64,000 nt of DNA from NCBI GenBank assembly GCA_020543525.1, contig JAHYIO010000031.1, positions 744,001-808,000 on the forward strand, given 5' to 3'. The first letter of the stretch is position 1, and every line of letters starts with the position of its first letter. Source of the DNA: Coriolopsis trogii (Eukaryota > Basidiomycota > Agaricomycetes > Polyporales > Polyporaceae). This document shows positions 11,376-23,500 of the stretch, one piece after another. Below the pieces are notes generated by a model. The model saw nothing but the letters and a program-made list of their open reading frames with translations. It searched no databases and was not told the DNA's origin. The position numbers were made by a program, and so were the translations under genes.

Positions 11376-13023
11376 ATGAACGACAACACACCCTCTGGTC
11401 CCCGACTTCCTTCTGAGCTCTGCTTGTGGATTATCGACATCATCTTCATCTCCGAACTCTCCAGCCAATTCTTCTCTTCCAATGACGACCAACGCGTGGC
11501 ACTCTCTACGCTTTGGGCCTGCGCCCTCACATGTAGGAGCTGGCGAGACCGAGCACAATACCTACTCTTCCATGTCATTCAATTGCGTAGCGTCCGCGCC
11601 CTGAGGAGCCTCATAGACGTGATCAGGGCTTCTCCCCGTCTCGGGACCTACGTGGTGCAAATCACCCTGTTTCACGACTACCCTAACAGCACTGATAGCG
11701 CGACCGCTGCCTTTCCTGCGCCTCTCAGGAGCTGCCTTCCCCGTCTCCAGGTGGTCAAGATGTTCAGTTTACGGTCTGAGACAGTCGGAAAGGCGACCTC
11801 CCTGCCTCTTCATCAACGCTTCCCGGGCTGGCTGGCATCCTTCCACACCGTCACGACTTTCGTGCTGAGTAACACCGCCTTCGCCTCGTTCGGGACCTTC
11901 CTTCGACTTGTGAACGCGTTCCCGAACTTGACACGTCTGGACCTCCTCGAGGGCATCAGATGGCATACCGTCGGACGTCTCCCACCATTCATGACGACTG
12001 TGTCAGTGGCCGGGCAGGAAGTCGGGGGCGAGAGCCTCTCCTCGAGACGCTGCGGTTTTCTCCCTCACCTCCAAGGGCTATTGGTGCGTGTTGGATTATG
12101 GCATTTAACCATTTTATCTGGAGATGCCGCTGATGTTGGATGTCTCATTTCACGCGTTTGTTGCAGATAGCAGAGCCGTGGCCTCAGGAGGAGCTGCAGG
12201 CGTTCTTCGCCTCGCTTCAGCCGTCCCTCGAGGGACTCTGGTTGTCACACCCATTGTTCAGAGCCAGGCTGCCTGAAGTCAACGTCTCAGACGTCGATGG
12301 CGGAATAGGTATGCAACCAATACTATTAGTGACGAGGCACCGTAGTGCCCAATCATGCCCTCTGACCTCACTTCTCTACCTGTAGCTGCCGATATCGAGA
12401 CGCCGCCTACACCTCCGCCATTCATCAGCCTCGCTCATCTCAAGAGCCTCAACGTCTACGGAATATACATGCAACCGGGCGCGGATAACCCTCGGCACAT
12501 TACGTCGTTGTCGAACACGCTACATGGCTGGTTGACCTCGGAGTCGAGACGGCGCATTGTGATCATGCCTTGGAGGCACGACGAATTCTCCCGAAACGAC
12601 TTCCTCTCCGCCCTTGTGCGCGTCGGCTCCCAGCTCGAGGACATGGTCTTCGTTTCTATGGCCCCGCAGACGGAGCACACGTCCGAGTCGGTGCCAGTGG
12701 AGGCGACGGTCCGTCTGCGGGACAAACGAGAGCGATGGGACGAATGGCACGCTCCCGTAGCTGCCTGTTTCCCGCGTCTATTCGACCTAGGAGCTGTCCA
12801 GACCACGTTGGAATGTACGTGTCATTTGCGTTGCTTGCAGTCCACCTCCCAGGTCTCATGCGAAGACGCGTTGCTTTTCCCTCCGTTCCCAGATCCCAGA
12901 TTTCCGATGTCTATGTGGAAGGATTACGATAGCGCGGCACCCCTCCGACTCCCGCCGGAACACTCGGAAGCTGCTAGTGACAGCAAGCAAACCGCCAGTG
13001 GAGATCCCGCGTCCAACACTTGA
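11376..13023 (+). CDS. F-box family copy 3
   Basis: Probable substrate-recognition subunit of an SCF-type ubiquitin ligase, inferred from the F-box only. Four exons (11376-12083, 12167-12308, 12386-12814, 12893-13023) give 469 residues. The F-box is near the N-terminus: LPSELCLWIIDIIFISELS, then CALTCRSWRDRAQYLLF. The rest has irregular Leu-rich spacing as in fungal F-box/LRR proteins (LPLHQRFPGWLASFHTVTTF; FGTFLRLVNAFPNLTRLDLL). Compared with copies 4 and 5 it stops early (SGDPASNT, TGA at 13021-13023). Bases resembling their last exon persist untranslated at about 13060-13170. The 5' flank from about 11090 is shared with the other copies. The C-terminal truncation looks secondary. Confidence 0.7.
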
Positions 13024-14899
13024 ACTGTCGCTCCATATACGAACTGAAAGTCCAGTCATGCAAGTTTGGACCCTTGTGAGCGTATTTATACTCCCGGTTG
13101 ACTCTCAAACACTGAAGTTTGTTCGGTCGCAGCAGGAAGGCGCGCTCGTACCAGACACTCAAGCCTAGTGCCGCAGGCGACCCAACCCGTCTGGATGCAG
13201 ACTCACGGGACGTGTCTGGTCTGGGCAGCAGCGGCTCACGAAGGGCTTCACAGGTCAAGCACCGGCGACGTTGAGACAAACGGACTATTGTGCGCACCAT
13301 GGGAGTGCAGTCGAGGGGCTCGGTCGGCGATTGGGACGGGGAGACCGGGGAGGCGCAAGCGGATGTGACCCGCTCGCGCGCGCGCATGGCTCGCTATGTG
13401 CGGGGGCGGAGACTCTCGAAGCGTATCGCGATTGGCCGTCCATCGCAAAGAATTCAATTATAAATAGCACTCCTCATAGCGTCATGGTATCCGACCTACC
13501 CAGCGGTGGGTTGAGAGGGGCCCTTGTCGCCCGCATCGTGACTGCTGCCTGCGCCGTGATGGGCAGAGGAACTGCAAGGTTCGCCTGATCGGCAGGATGG
13601 AACCCAGGAGGTTCTGGCTATCCTCAGCGTAGTTCGGTGTCTCGTTATGAGGACAGCTGAGATGTCAGTGAGCGGGGGTCGGCCAGACATTCAACATAGG
13701 CTTCTAAAGCACGTACATCCGTGTCACTGAGGCCAGTCTGCAAGAAGAGGAGGCAGATTGCTGTGCATACCTAGCATACCGTCTACAATTCCCATCCCTT
13801 TCGATGTAGTGGCTGCATGTGAATTCAAGTCTGCGAGTCATGGCACGGGCGATGCTTTCAATAGGAGATATGTTACGCACCTAGACGTACCATGGACGCT
13901 CGGTATCGGGCAGGCCCCGCACGGCTTTCAGCAACTGCTCAGTCCCTGTCGCTGAGCTCCTCGGACCTGAGCATGCTGCGCACCGTCAGGCCGGTGTACG
14001 AGTGTCATTGTCGTCATGACGTGATGGACGGCTTATTTCCGCTGCAAGTCAGTACACCAAACATGTCTGGGATGGGATTCAACGTCCGCCGTCTGATATG
14101 TACGCTCACTGATAGATCGGACGGTGGTTCCTTGTGGGAGTGGCAACATAGTAGCTGCACGAATCGCAGGGAGGGGGATTGCTTAGAGTATGCTTTCGTA
14201 GAATGCCACGTGGGCCGGAACGTTAGAGGCGGAGGATTGTAGGTCGCCTGTCGCGCTATGCGGGTCCAGGAAGGCGCAGCATTCTTTGCAGTGCTGTGCA
14301 AGAGAGTGAAAAAAGGCAGATACGCGAGTGATGCTACAGGAAAGGTGCGTGCATGTCGTCGCTTCCGTAAGGGTATGGCTTGCAGCCTCAGGCGACCATC
14401 AGCGAAGGACTGCAGAGCCTAGTAAATGCTGCCACTGTGTGGCCCTGCGGCAAATATTGCTGGAACGCACCTTGTGTGGGTGAAGCCCCAGTACTAGTGC
14501 TTCGTAGATACAGCTGGCGTATGTATCGAGGAGAGCTCACTCACGGTCTGTGCGGGTGCTACTCGCGATCGGTCGCCTGGCCTCGAGGCTCGACGACACC
14601 TTCACCGTTTACAGTGTCGACTGAGATACGAGCCCAATATATTGTTGCCAGGGAGTGAAGCGCAAGTAGAATGAAAGAGTATCTGTGCTGTTGTCGGAGC
14701 GAGGCAGAGTTGATGGAAACTGGGCCATGGCTGCGCGGCCAATGCATGAAGCGCCCATCTTGCCCTCGTAGCGAGATCCATTGGGACGCGCACGCCACAC
14801 GTCGTCGCCTCTCCTCCCGCCACACACCCAGCTTCACTAGTTTTGCGCTCATCTCTGCCTGTTCCTTGAGGACATCCTTCTCGCTCTGTGGGTTCTGCA
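13024..14899. other. Long intergenic stretch
   Basis: 13060-13170 is the relic of the F-box last exon. The rest (about 1.7 kb) shows no recognisable gene. On the minus strand near 14765-14805 there is a second copy of the RVPMDLAT-coding fragment, in an open frame extending from about 14900 to 14560 that I cannot assign. Confidence 0.4.
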
Positions 14900-15706
14900 C
14901 GGATGTTCTAATCTCTCACGCCAGGGCCTCGAGGTGAAGCCGCAGTGCGAAAGAGAGCAATACTCTCATCGTCTCTTGGGTTGAGGCTTCTCCATCTGCT
15001 TCCCGTCCACATGCTCGCCCCGCTCCTCTCATAGGATTTCTGTTTCACGATATCGATTGCGAACGTGAAGGACAATGACACATAGGCATTGCACTTGCAT
15101 TCAAGCAGCGTCCCTCACATCGTGTTCTCGCTGCTCACGTGTTACACGCAAACCTCCGCTCAACGCTCAACTTGACAGAAGGACACTGGCAGCGGTGGTA
15201 AGAGGGACATGGGAAGAGGATTGCCGCCCGGGAAGCAGGTCGTGTGGCATGATCATCCACCCTTGGTGCAAGTCCTCGTCAATCGTATACATGCATGCCA
15301 ATCGACTTCGGAACACCGGTATGAGAGAATGGATACCTGAGATAACGTCTACAGGCCACAACAGTGCTGGCTGTTGCTACTACCCATGGAGCAGCGACCG
15401 AATATGTCTAGAAGATTGCTGGCATTTGCAGGGAAGCGGGAAGAGCGTTGAGAGGTGGAGAGCGTCTTCTGAAGGTTTCGGTGGCAGTCTGCTGTTTCTC
15501 TTATCGATGTCCGCAGACTACATGATAGGCCCACGTTGCGTGCATGCACAGTCTCCCGCACAGCCGGATTTGCTCTTGTTCCACTCTCCATCGTCCTTGT
15601 CATCCGTCTACCAGGTGAACTGGTCGAGTGTTTACACGTTCAGGTCCTCGGTGTTGGGACGGGTATTCCTCCTGACCTCACATCTACTCACATTCCCCTG
15701 GTACTC

Positions 15707-17594
15707 ATGGACGGCGGCACGCATGCAGGGCCGCGACTTCCTCCTGAGCTCTGCTTGTGGATCATCGACATTCTCTACATATCTGAACTCTCTACCATCT
15801 ACGCTTCTAGCTACGAAAACAGGCTTGCGGCACTCTCTACGCTGTACGCCTGCGCCCTGACATGTCATAGCTTGAGGGACCATGCACAGTATCTACTCTT
15901 TCACGTCGTTGAATTGCGAACCGTCCGCGCACTGAGGAGCCTTACTGATGTGATCAGGGCCTCTCCCCGTCTGGGCACCTACGTGGAGCAAATCAGCCTC
16001 GTTCATGAGTATCCTAACAGCCCTGATAGCGCGACTGCGTCCTTTCCTGCCGCTCTCAAGGGCCTTCTTCCCCGTCTCCAGTTGATCGAGATGTATGCCA
16101 TGCACCCAGCGACAACCGAGAAACCGACGTCCTTACCGCTTCATCAACGCTTCTCACTCTGGCTTGGATCCTTTCACACCGTCACAACATTCATACTGTA
16201 TAACACCACCTTCTCCTCGTTTGGGACGTTCCTTCGCGTTGTGAATGCCTTCCCGCGCTTGACGCGTCTATACCTCCACGACGGCATCAGATGGCGCACC
16301 ATCGGACATCTTCCACCATTCATGACGACCCCTGGGGCTGCACCCGAAGTTGGAAGCGAGAGCCTCTCCTCGAGACGCCGCAGATTTCTCCCTCATCTTA
16401 AAGCGCTATGGGTGCGTTTTGCGTTATGGGATTCGACTATCGAGACGCCGCTGATATTGGGCGCTTTGTTCTGTGCATTTGTTTCAGATAACAGAGCCGT
16501 GGCCTCAGGAGGAGCTGCAGACGTTTGTCGATTCACTTGTGCCTTCCCTGACAGTTCTCTGGCTGCCGCATCCATTGTTCAGGTCGAAGGTGCCGGTGGG
16601 CGATGACGCGAACAGTGATAGCGGGAATGGTAAGCTGTCAACGCTTCAATGACGACAGTGCCACTGTCCAATTGCCTGACTATGGCTGACTGACTACATC
16701 CCCTCTCTACCTGCAGTTGATGTCCAGACGCCGCCTACACCTCCGCCATTCGTCACCTTGGCCCATTTGCATAGTCTCAGAAGGTACAGAGTATATATGC
16801 GCCGGGACGCGAATAGCCCTCGTCATCTGGCATCATTGTCGGCCACTATGCGTACCTGGTGTATTCCGGTGGACGCTTCTGTGTCACTTCCGTCGAGAAG
16901 AACCATTGATATCACGCCGTGGGGAGAGGACGAATTCACCCGAAACAACTTCCTTTCTGCCCTTTTCCTCCTCGGCTCCGAAATTGAGGAGATGGTCTTC
17001 GCTCCTATGGCCTCACAGACAGAGCACACGTCCGAGTCAGTGCTGTTGGATGTGAAGGTCTCGCTGAAGGACAGAAGAGACCAATGGGACGAATGGCGCA
17101 CTGCCGTAGCTGCCTGTTTTCCGCGTCTGTTCAAGCTCGGGGCACTCGAAACGAAAATGAGGTGTACGTGTTATTTGAGTTGCTCTTAGTCCACATTCCA
17201 AGTCTCATGCAGTGTCGCGTTACATTGGATCCCTCTCACCTCCCAGATCCCGGTGATCCAGAATTGAATTGGGAGGACTACGATAGCGTGGAACCCCTTC
17301 AAGTTCCAGAACGCCCACAAGCTGCCGGTTCCAGCCAACGAGCTGAAGATCCCGAGTCCACGACAAAGACCAATGTGACAGAAAACACACCTGCCGCCCC
17401 TAGCATACTGACAGACTTGCCGATCGACAACAGGAGCACGCAAGTAACTACTCTTGTGAGTGTGTTCAGCCTCCTGGATCACGAACCGTACTCGAGTGCT
17501 GAAGTTCGTTCGGTCGCAGCAGGAACCCGCGCTCGTGCCAGGAAACCAGTCTGGTTCAGGAGCCGACCTGAACCATCCGGACGTAGTAGACTGA
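15707..17594 (+). CDS. F-box family copy 4
   Basis: Five exons (15707-16411, 16488-16629, 16717-17163, 17247-17455, 17520-17594) give 525 residues. The last intron is 64 nt, so it must be removed to reach the C-terminus SGSGADLNHPDVVD that the other copies share. F-box: LPPELCLWIIDILYISELS, with CALTCHSLRDHAQYLLF after it. The later part carries Leu/Phe-rich repeats and a conserved FTRNNFLSALFLLGSEIEEM segment, then a hydrophilic Pro/Glu/Ser/Thr-rich tail. Start chosen at MDGGTHAGPRLPPEL; an in-frame ATG at 15536 exists, but the intervening sequence is not conserved as protein. Very close to copy 5, which suggests recent duplication or gene conversion. Ubiquitin-ligase function is inferred from the F-box. 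Confidence 0.75.
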
Positions 17595-18260
17595 CTGGAC
17601 GTATCCGCTCTGGGCTGAAGCGGCTGAAGGTATGTCACGACTATCTCTGCGCAATGCATCAGTTCTGATCCGCATACCAGGGTCGTCGCGGACGCACATC
17701 ATCTGTTCTCGACGCCAGAGCCGGCAGGGGCCATGCGTATCGTTCGAGGACGAGGACGAGGGGTCACCGCGACGAAAGTGCAACACCGTATCGCTGTCGG
17801 CGTTTGGAAGCCACGAAAACTGGTTGGCCCCGTCGTCCTCGTCTACGCCGCGCCTGTCACGCGCGTTGCCCCCGTCGCTCAGGACCGCACACGCACATCC
17901 CTCTCGCTGACAATTTCTTGGTTTCTTGTCCACAAAGACGCTTATCGCGCGAGCGGTATCTATGTATGTGATCCAGGGTTGCATAGGAGGAGAGTTCGGG
18001 TCAGGCATGGAGGATGTTCGGACAGAACGACTGTATGGCGGGACAATGCAGTCTAGGTACACGGGTGGACGGGGTAGGCGGAGGTGAACTGACCACGCTC
18101 GCGGGGAGTCTCTCGGGAGGTATCGCCAGTATCTATCTATCTGTTACAAAGACAAAAGGGCTCGCTTCTGTACAAGATGATGCCAGTCACGTACACGCGA
18201 TGCACCAGTATATCATCATGAAATTCGACCCGACCATCATTGCGCTTACAATTGCCCTGG
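17595..18260. repeat. F-box 3' spacer, copy b
   Basis: About 0.65 kb of non-coding sequence with a GAGGACGAGGACGAGG purine tract and a CACACGCACATCCCTCTCGC element. Copies lie at 23294-23990 (direct), 62790-63480 (inverted) and, more diverged, at about 30470-30720 (inverted orientation relative to this one). It always sits next to an F-box 3' end or near a MIA40-type sequence. Confidence 0.65.
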
Positions 18261-18633
18261 GCATCACCTCGTAACCTCTCGTAACCTACACGGAGCTATC
18301 AGAGATGCGCCACACTGATAGGTGAACAAGTCAAAAGTTGTTTCGTCGATAGAGGGCGTGAATACATCTGCGGCTTGTGCCTTCAGCCAATGCTCTGTCT
18401 GTACATAGCATCCTATGCATGTCGACGTACCGAAGACGAGATATTTACGAGCTTCATGGAGTGTGTAGACTGGGAACGTAGTCATCGCGGTCGCGGAGTG
18501 GGACAGGACGGTTGCGGCGCGCCCGCATTTGTGGACAAGGGCGGGCTCCCACGCCTCAAGCGCGCCGTTCGTCATCGTCGTCTTGCTGAGCGGGCGTTGG
18601 CGAATTCACTGGATAGTAGGGCCGCTGGGCACA

Positions 18634-19047
18634 CCTGGATTACGTAGGTATTGTACTGAATAAATTGCCAGATTGAGAGGCGTGCATCAGTCGGGCTTGC
18701 GCCCTCCTTCAACGCGCGGGGGCAAATGGCAGCGTGAAGTCCGAAGAGTGACAGTCAGGGGCTCTCAGGTAGTCACGGAGTGATAGCCGTCACCCGTGAC
18801 ATGCAAGAAAGTGTGATGTTACCGTCACTTTGCAGAGTGACTTTTGCCCCCTTCTGAGTGCAACGCCGTGATATGACGTACGTGACGTACACGTGAAGCG
18901 TGATGTTACCGTCACTTTGCAGAGTGACTTTTCTGCTCTGTGTAACGCCGTGATATGACTGATGTGACCCGCACGCGAGCGTGATGTTACCGTCACTTTG
19001 CAGCGTGATTTCTCCCCCCTGAACCTCGGCTTACTTCGTAATCCAGG
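18634..19047. mobile_element. Insertion in the chimera with tandem units and inverted ends
   Basis: Relative to the inverted copy at 62 kb, this copy carries about 0.4 kb extra between the MIA40 upstream region and its start. The edges hold an 11-bp inverted repeat, CCTGGATTACG at 18634 and its complement at 19037-19047. Inside are three tandem units beginning GTGATGTTACCGTCACTTTG at 18813, 18900 and 18981 (periods 87 and 81 bp). No target-site duplication is obvious, so a transposon origin is only a suggestion. Confidence 0.4.
18813..19015. repeat. Minisatellite, about 2.5 units of 81-87 bp
   Basis: Each unit has GTGATGTTACCGTCAC, itself a near-palindrome, followed by TTTGCAGAGTGACTTTT and CGCCGTGATATGAC. 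The third unit is partial. Non-coding. Confidence 0.75.
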
Positions 19048-20284
19048 AATCCAGGAACACTCACTGCTGGCCGTCGACGCTCTCCTCTGCTCTCGCTCGA
19101 CGTCGACGATGTTCAGGACACTCACGAACATGGCTAGAGAACTCCAGGCTCATCTCGTCTTGATCTGTGGTGGCCCGGCGCGTCTGGCTCGTCTTCGCAC
19201 TGTGCTTGGGTCTCGGCCGTAGCTACGTCCTACTTCGTCTGGAACCCGTGGTATGGCCAGAGGATCATGCTGGATGCTCAGTCGTCCTGTAAGTTGCGTG
19301 CTCTGCGTGCTGTGTAGTCTCACGATACTGAGGAGATGTACAGCGACGAAGAATCAGGCCCACCTCACACTCAAGACCTTTTTCTCCCCGAATGATTTCC
19401 CAGATGCATTCGACCACATCTGAGCATGAACCGTCAATGGCACCTGCGTCGAAAGCACCCACGGACGACCTCTCTGCGGAGCCTGCATCGAAAGGCGAGC
19501 GTCTGTCACCCTGTCTTGCTAGTTGTGTCTGCCCTGCAACCATTCCGTTCCATTTCTTCCACATGCGTCGCCGTTGTATCGAGCTTATACAGAGCCGGCT
19601 TCCGCATTTTTGTCCTCTCTTCTCTCTTCCGAGCCCAAGCTTTCCTCACCCGGTACTTCCTGTGGCCAAGATGCTCGGGTACTCAAAGTCTGCCACTCTT
19701 GTTCCCCACCTCTTCCTGCTCTTCGGGCCATGTGCAAGGAGCACCAGCCCTCGCGGAGAAGCGGTCCGTCAATACCGCCTTGAGGATGGCTAGGGATGGA
19801 GAAAACCTGTCGCCTACGACGGCCGTTCAGACTACCGACGTCCTCCAAACGTGAGTTTTTCATGTGGTATGTGGTTAGCTGCGCATATAGCCACTCAGTC
19901 TGCCTCTCCCTTGGGCCACAGTGCCGCAGGAACCATGATCCAGACATGTACGATTACGCTTGAACCTTTCACTGGTGACAATGGCGACCCCCTCGTGCGC
20001 GAGACGAAGCAGTGCACGGTGTCGATACAGATCGGCAGCTCACAACGTGTCTGGCAGCTCATTCGACGACTCGTCAACTTCCTCGGTGAGCGCGACGGAT
20101 GCTTCCTCCGCGACGAGCACGGACTCGGCGGCTGCTCTGAGCGCGGACAGTACATCAGGCTCAGCATTGGCTGTCAGCGCCACATCTCCTTCGGCGACTG
20201 ACTGGAATGCTTGTGAGTATATGCACTTTTATTTGATCCAGTCTGATCTGTGCTGAATTCTCTGTTCCACCCGCTCCGACGTCC

Positions 20285-20415
20285 ACGTACAGACAGACTA
20301 GCCGACCGAAGCTAAGAGCATGCGGGTTTCGACGCATGTGAGGACGTTCAGATTCCCGGTTGCCTCTCGAGTACTGAAGTATGTGCGAACGCAGCGAGAA
20401 GGCGCACTCATTTGT
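20285..20415 (+). pseudogene. Relic of an F-box gene 3' end
   Basis: The sequence from CAGACAGACTAGCCGACCGA onward parallels the end of exon 4, the last intron (GTGAGGACGTTCAGATTCCC) and the start of the last exon of the F-box copies, with base changes. There is no upstream F-box exon. It sits directly after the mucin-derived part of the chimera. Confidence 0.5.
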
Positions 20416-20599
20416 GCTGATTGCGTTTCACTACTCGTTAATCTTGTTAGGCCGGTCCCTATGTCAATTTATGCTCGCTCTGTGATCCATGCAAGACTTT
20501 CCTCTGGCACCCTCTGAGCCGCCGCTGCGACGTGCCAGTGAATGCTCCGAGTCCGACAGATAGCTTCACGCTGTGATATGCGTCCCGTCCGTCCGTGCG

Positions 20600-23500
20600 T
20601 ATTTGCATGGAAATTCCTTATCTCACACATCAGAGCCTCGAGGTGAAGCCGCAGCGCAAAAGATGGCGATACCCTCTCATCGTCTCTTGCGTTGCTTCTC
20701 CATCTTCCTCGTCTCAGGCTGCTTCCCGTCCACATGCTCGCTTTGATCCTGTCATAGGATCCCTGTTCTGCGATACCGATTGCGAACGTGGAAGAGTGTC
20801 ACATCACGGGCATTGCACACGCAGTGCGGCGTCCCTCACCTCATGTTCTCCCTGCTCACGTGTTGCACGGAAGGCTTTTTCAACGTTCCGTTGATAGATG
20901 GATATTGATAGCGGTAGGAGGGACATGGGAAGAGGTATTGCCGCCCGGGAAGCAGGTCGTGTGGCATGATCGTCCACCCGTGGTGCGTGGTCCTTGTAAT
21001 GGCTTATGTGCGCGCTCGTCGACCTTGCGTACCCGAGATGAGGTCTACGGCCCTACCAGTGCTGGGCCACATGTGCCATAGCCTATCGCTACTGTCGATG
21101 GCGCAGCGACCGAATGTGTCGGGAAGCATGCTGGCATTAGCAGGGAAGCGCGACGAGCGGGAAGTGGAGAGCGTCTGTTGAAGGTTTTGATGGCAGTCCG
21201 CTGTTTATCTTATCGATGTCCGCAGACTACACGACAGGCCCACGTTGCGTGCATGCATAGTCTCCCGCACAGCCGCATTTGCTTGTTCCACTCTCCATCG
21301 TCCTTATCATTCGTCTACCAGGTGAACTGGTCGAGTGTTCACGCTTTCAAGGCCTCAGCCTTCGGACTGGTATCCCTCTCGACCTCTCAGATCCACTCAC
21401 GTTGCCCTGGTACTCATGGACGGCGGCACGCATGCAGGGCCGCGACTTCCTCCTGAGCTCTGCTTGTGGATCATCGACATTCTCTACATATCTGAACTCT
21501 CTGCCTTCTACGCTTCTAGCTACGAAAACAGGCTTGCGGCACTCTCTACGCTGTACGCCTGCGCCCTGACATGTCACAGCTGGAGAGACCATGCACAGTA
21601 TCTACTCTTTCACGTCGTTTATTTGCGAACCGTCCGCGCACTGAGGAGCCTTACTGATGTGATCAGGGCCTCTCCCCGTCTCGGCACCTATGTGGAGCAA
21701 ATCATCCTCTTTCATGAATATCCTAACAGTGCTGATAGCGCGACTGCATCCTTTCCTGCCTTTCTCAAGGGCCTTCTCCCCCGTCTCCAGTCGATCGAGA
21801 TATATGCTGAGTACTCAGAGGCAACGGAAAAACCGACGTCCTTACCGCTTCATCAACGCTTCCCGCTCTGGCTTGGATCCTTTCACACCGTCACAACATT
21901 CGTGCTGGATGACACCGCCTTCTCCTCGTTTGGGACGTTCCTTCGCATTGTGAATGCCTTCCCGCGCTTGAGGTGTCTATACATATTGGGCGGCATCAGA
22001 TGGGGCACCATCGGACATCTTCCACCATTCATGACGACCCCTGGGGCTGCACCGGAAGTCGGGAGCATGAGTCTCTCCTCGAGACGCCGCAGATTTCTCC
22101 CTCATCTTGAAGCGCTATTGGTGCGTTTTGCGTTATGGGATTCGACTATCGAGACGCCGCTGATATTGGGCGCTTTGATCTGTGCATTTGTTTCAGATAG
22201 GAGAGCCGTGGCCTCAGGAGGAGCTGCAGACGTTACTCGCTTCCCTTGGGCCTTCCCTGACAGATCTCTACCTGCCGCACCCATTGTTCAGGGCAAAGGT
22301 GCCGGTGGGCGATGACATGAACAGTGATAGCGGGAATGGTAAGCAGTCAACGCTCTAGTGACGACAGTGCCACTGTCCAATTGCCTGACTATGGCTGACT
22401 GACTACATCCCCTCTCTACCTGCAGTTGATGTCCAGACGCCGCCTACACCTCCGCCATTCGTCACCTTGGCTCATTTGCATAGTCTCAGAAGGTACAGAG
22501 TATATATGCGCCGGGACGCGAATAGCCCTCGTCATCTGGCATCATTGTCGGCCACTATGCATAGCTGGTGGACTTCGGTGGACGCCTCTGTGTCACTTCC
22601 GTCGAGAAGAACCATTGATATCACGCCGTGGGGAGAGGACGTATTCACCCGAAACGACCTCCTCTCTGCCCTTGTCCTCCTCGGCTCCGAACTTGAGGAT
22701 ATGGTCTTCGCTCCTGTGGCCTCACAGACACAGCACACGTCCGAGTCAGTGCTGTTGGATGTGGAGGTCTCGTTGTTGGACAGAAGAGAACGATGGGACG
22801 AATGGAACGCTCCCGTAGCTGCCTGCTTTCCGCGTCTGTTCGAACTCGGAGCGCTCAAAACGAAAGTTGGATGTGAGTGTCACTTGAGTTGTTCTTAGTC
22901 CACATTCCAAGTCTCATACAATGCCGTATTACATTGGATCCCTCTCACCTCCCAGATCCCAATTCTCCAAACTGGGAATGGGAGGATTACGATAGCGTGG
23001 AACCCCTTCAAGTACCAGAACGCCCACAAGCTGCCGGCTCCAGCAAACGAGCCGAAGATCCCGAGTCCACGCCGACCAATGCGCTCGAGAACACAACTGT
23101 CGCTCCTGTCGCACAGACAGACTTGCCGACCGAAAGCTCGAGCACGCAAGTTTACACGATTGTGAGCGTGTTCATATTCATGGATCACTCTCGAGTACTT
23201 AAGTTGGTCCGGTCGCAGCAGGAACAAGCACTCTTGCCAAAAGACCAGTCTGGTTCAGGAGCTGACCTGAAGCGTCCGGACGTAGTAGACTGACTAGACG
23301 TATCCGCTCTGGGATGGACCGGCTGGAGGTATGTCGCGACTACTACTGCGCAATGTATCAGTTCTGATCCGCATACCAGAGGCGTCGCGGATGCACGTCA
23401 TCTGTTCTCGACGCCAGAGCCGGCAGGGGCCATGCGTATCGTTCGAGGACGAGGACGAGGGGTCACCGCGACGAAGCTGCAACACTGTATCGCTGTCGGC

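Larger units (their letters stand above)
14900..18300 (+). repeat. Duplicated block A (5' flank + F-box gene 4 + spacer)
   Basis: This stretch and 20600-24000 are near-identical over much of their length: a common 5' flank (starting at a shared CCTCGAGGTGAAGCCGCAG), the complete F-box gene, and about 0.65 kb of 3' spacer. Both are on the plus strand, so this is a direct duplication with a start-to-start distance of about 5.7 kb. Introns, splice sites and even the untranslated spacer are retained, showing DNA-level duplication rather than retrocopying. Confidence 0.75.
18520..20215 (+). pseudogene. MIA40::mucin chimeric pseudogene (copy b)
   Basis: 18520-18610 and 19050-19500 match the upstream region and first two exons of the intact MIA40 at 29.05 kb. 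The copy starts at ATG 19110, and the frame is broken by TAG where MIA40 reads [11 protein letters not shown]. At about 19500, just after the codons for EPASKGE, the sequence switches to the 5' flank and first exons of the mucin-like gene of 8.5 kb, ending near 20215 at the second-exon donor. The CPC and twin CX9C part of MIA40 and the TM part of the mucin are both absent. The mucin half has lost a codon pair in the signal peptide and is frameshifted. Not expected to make a working protein. Confidence 0.75.
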
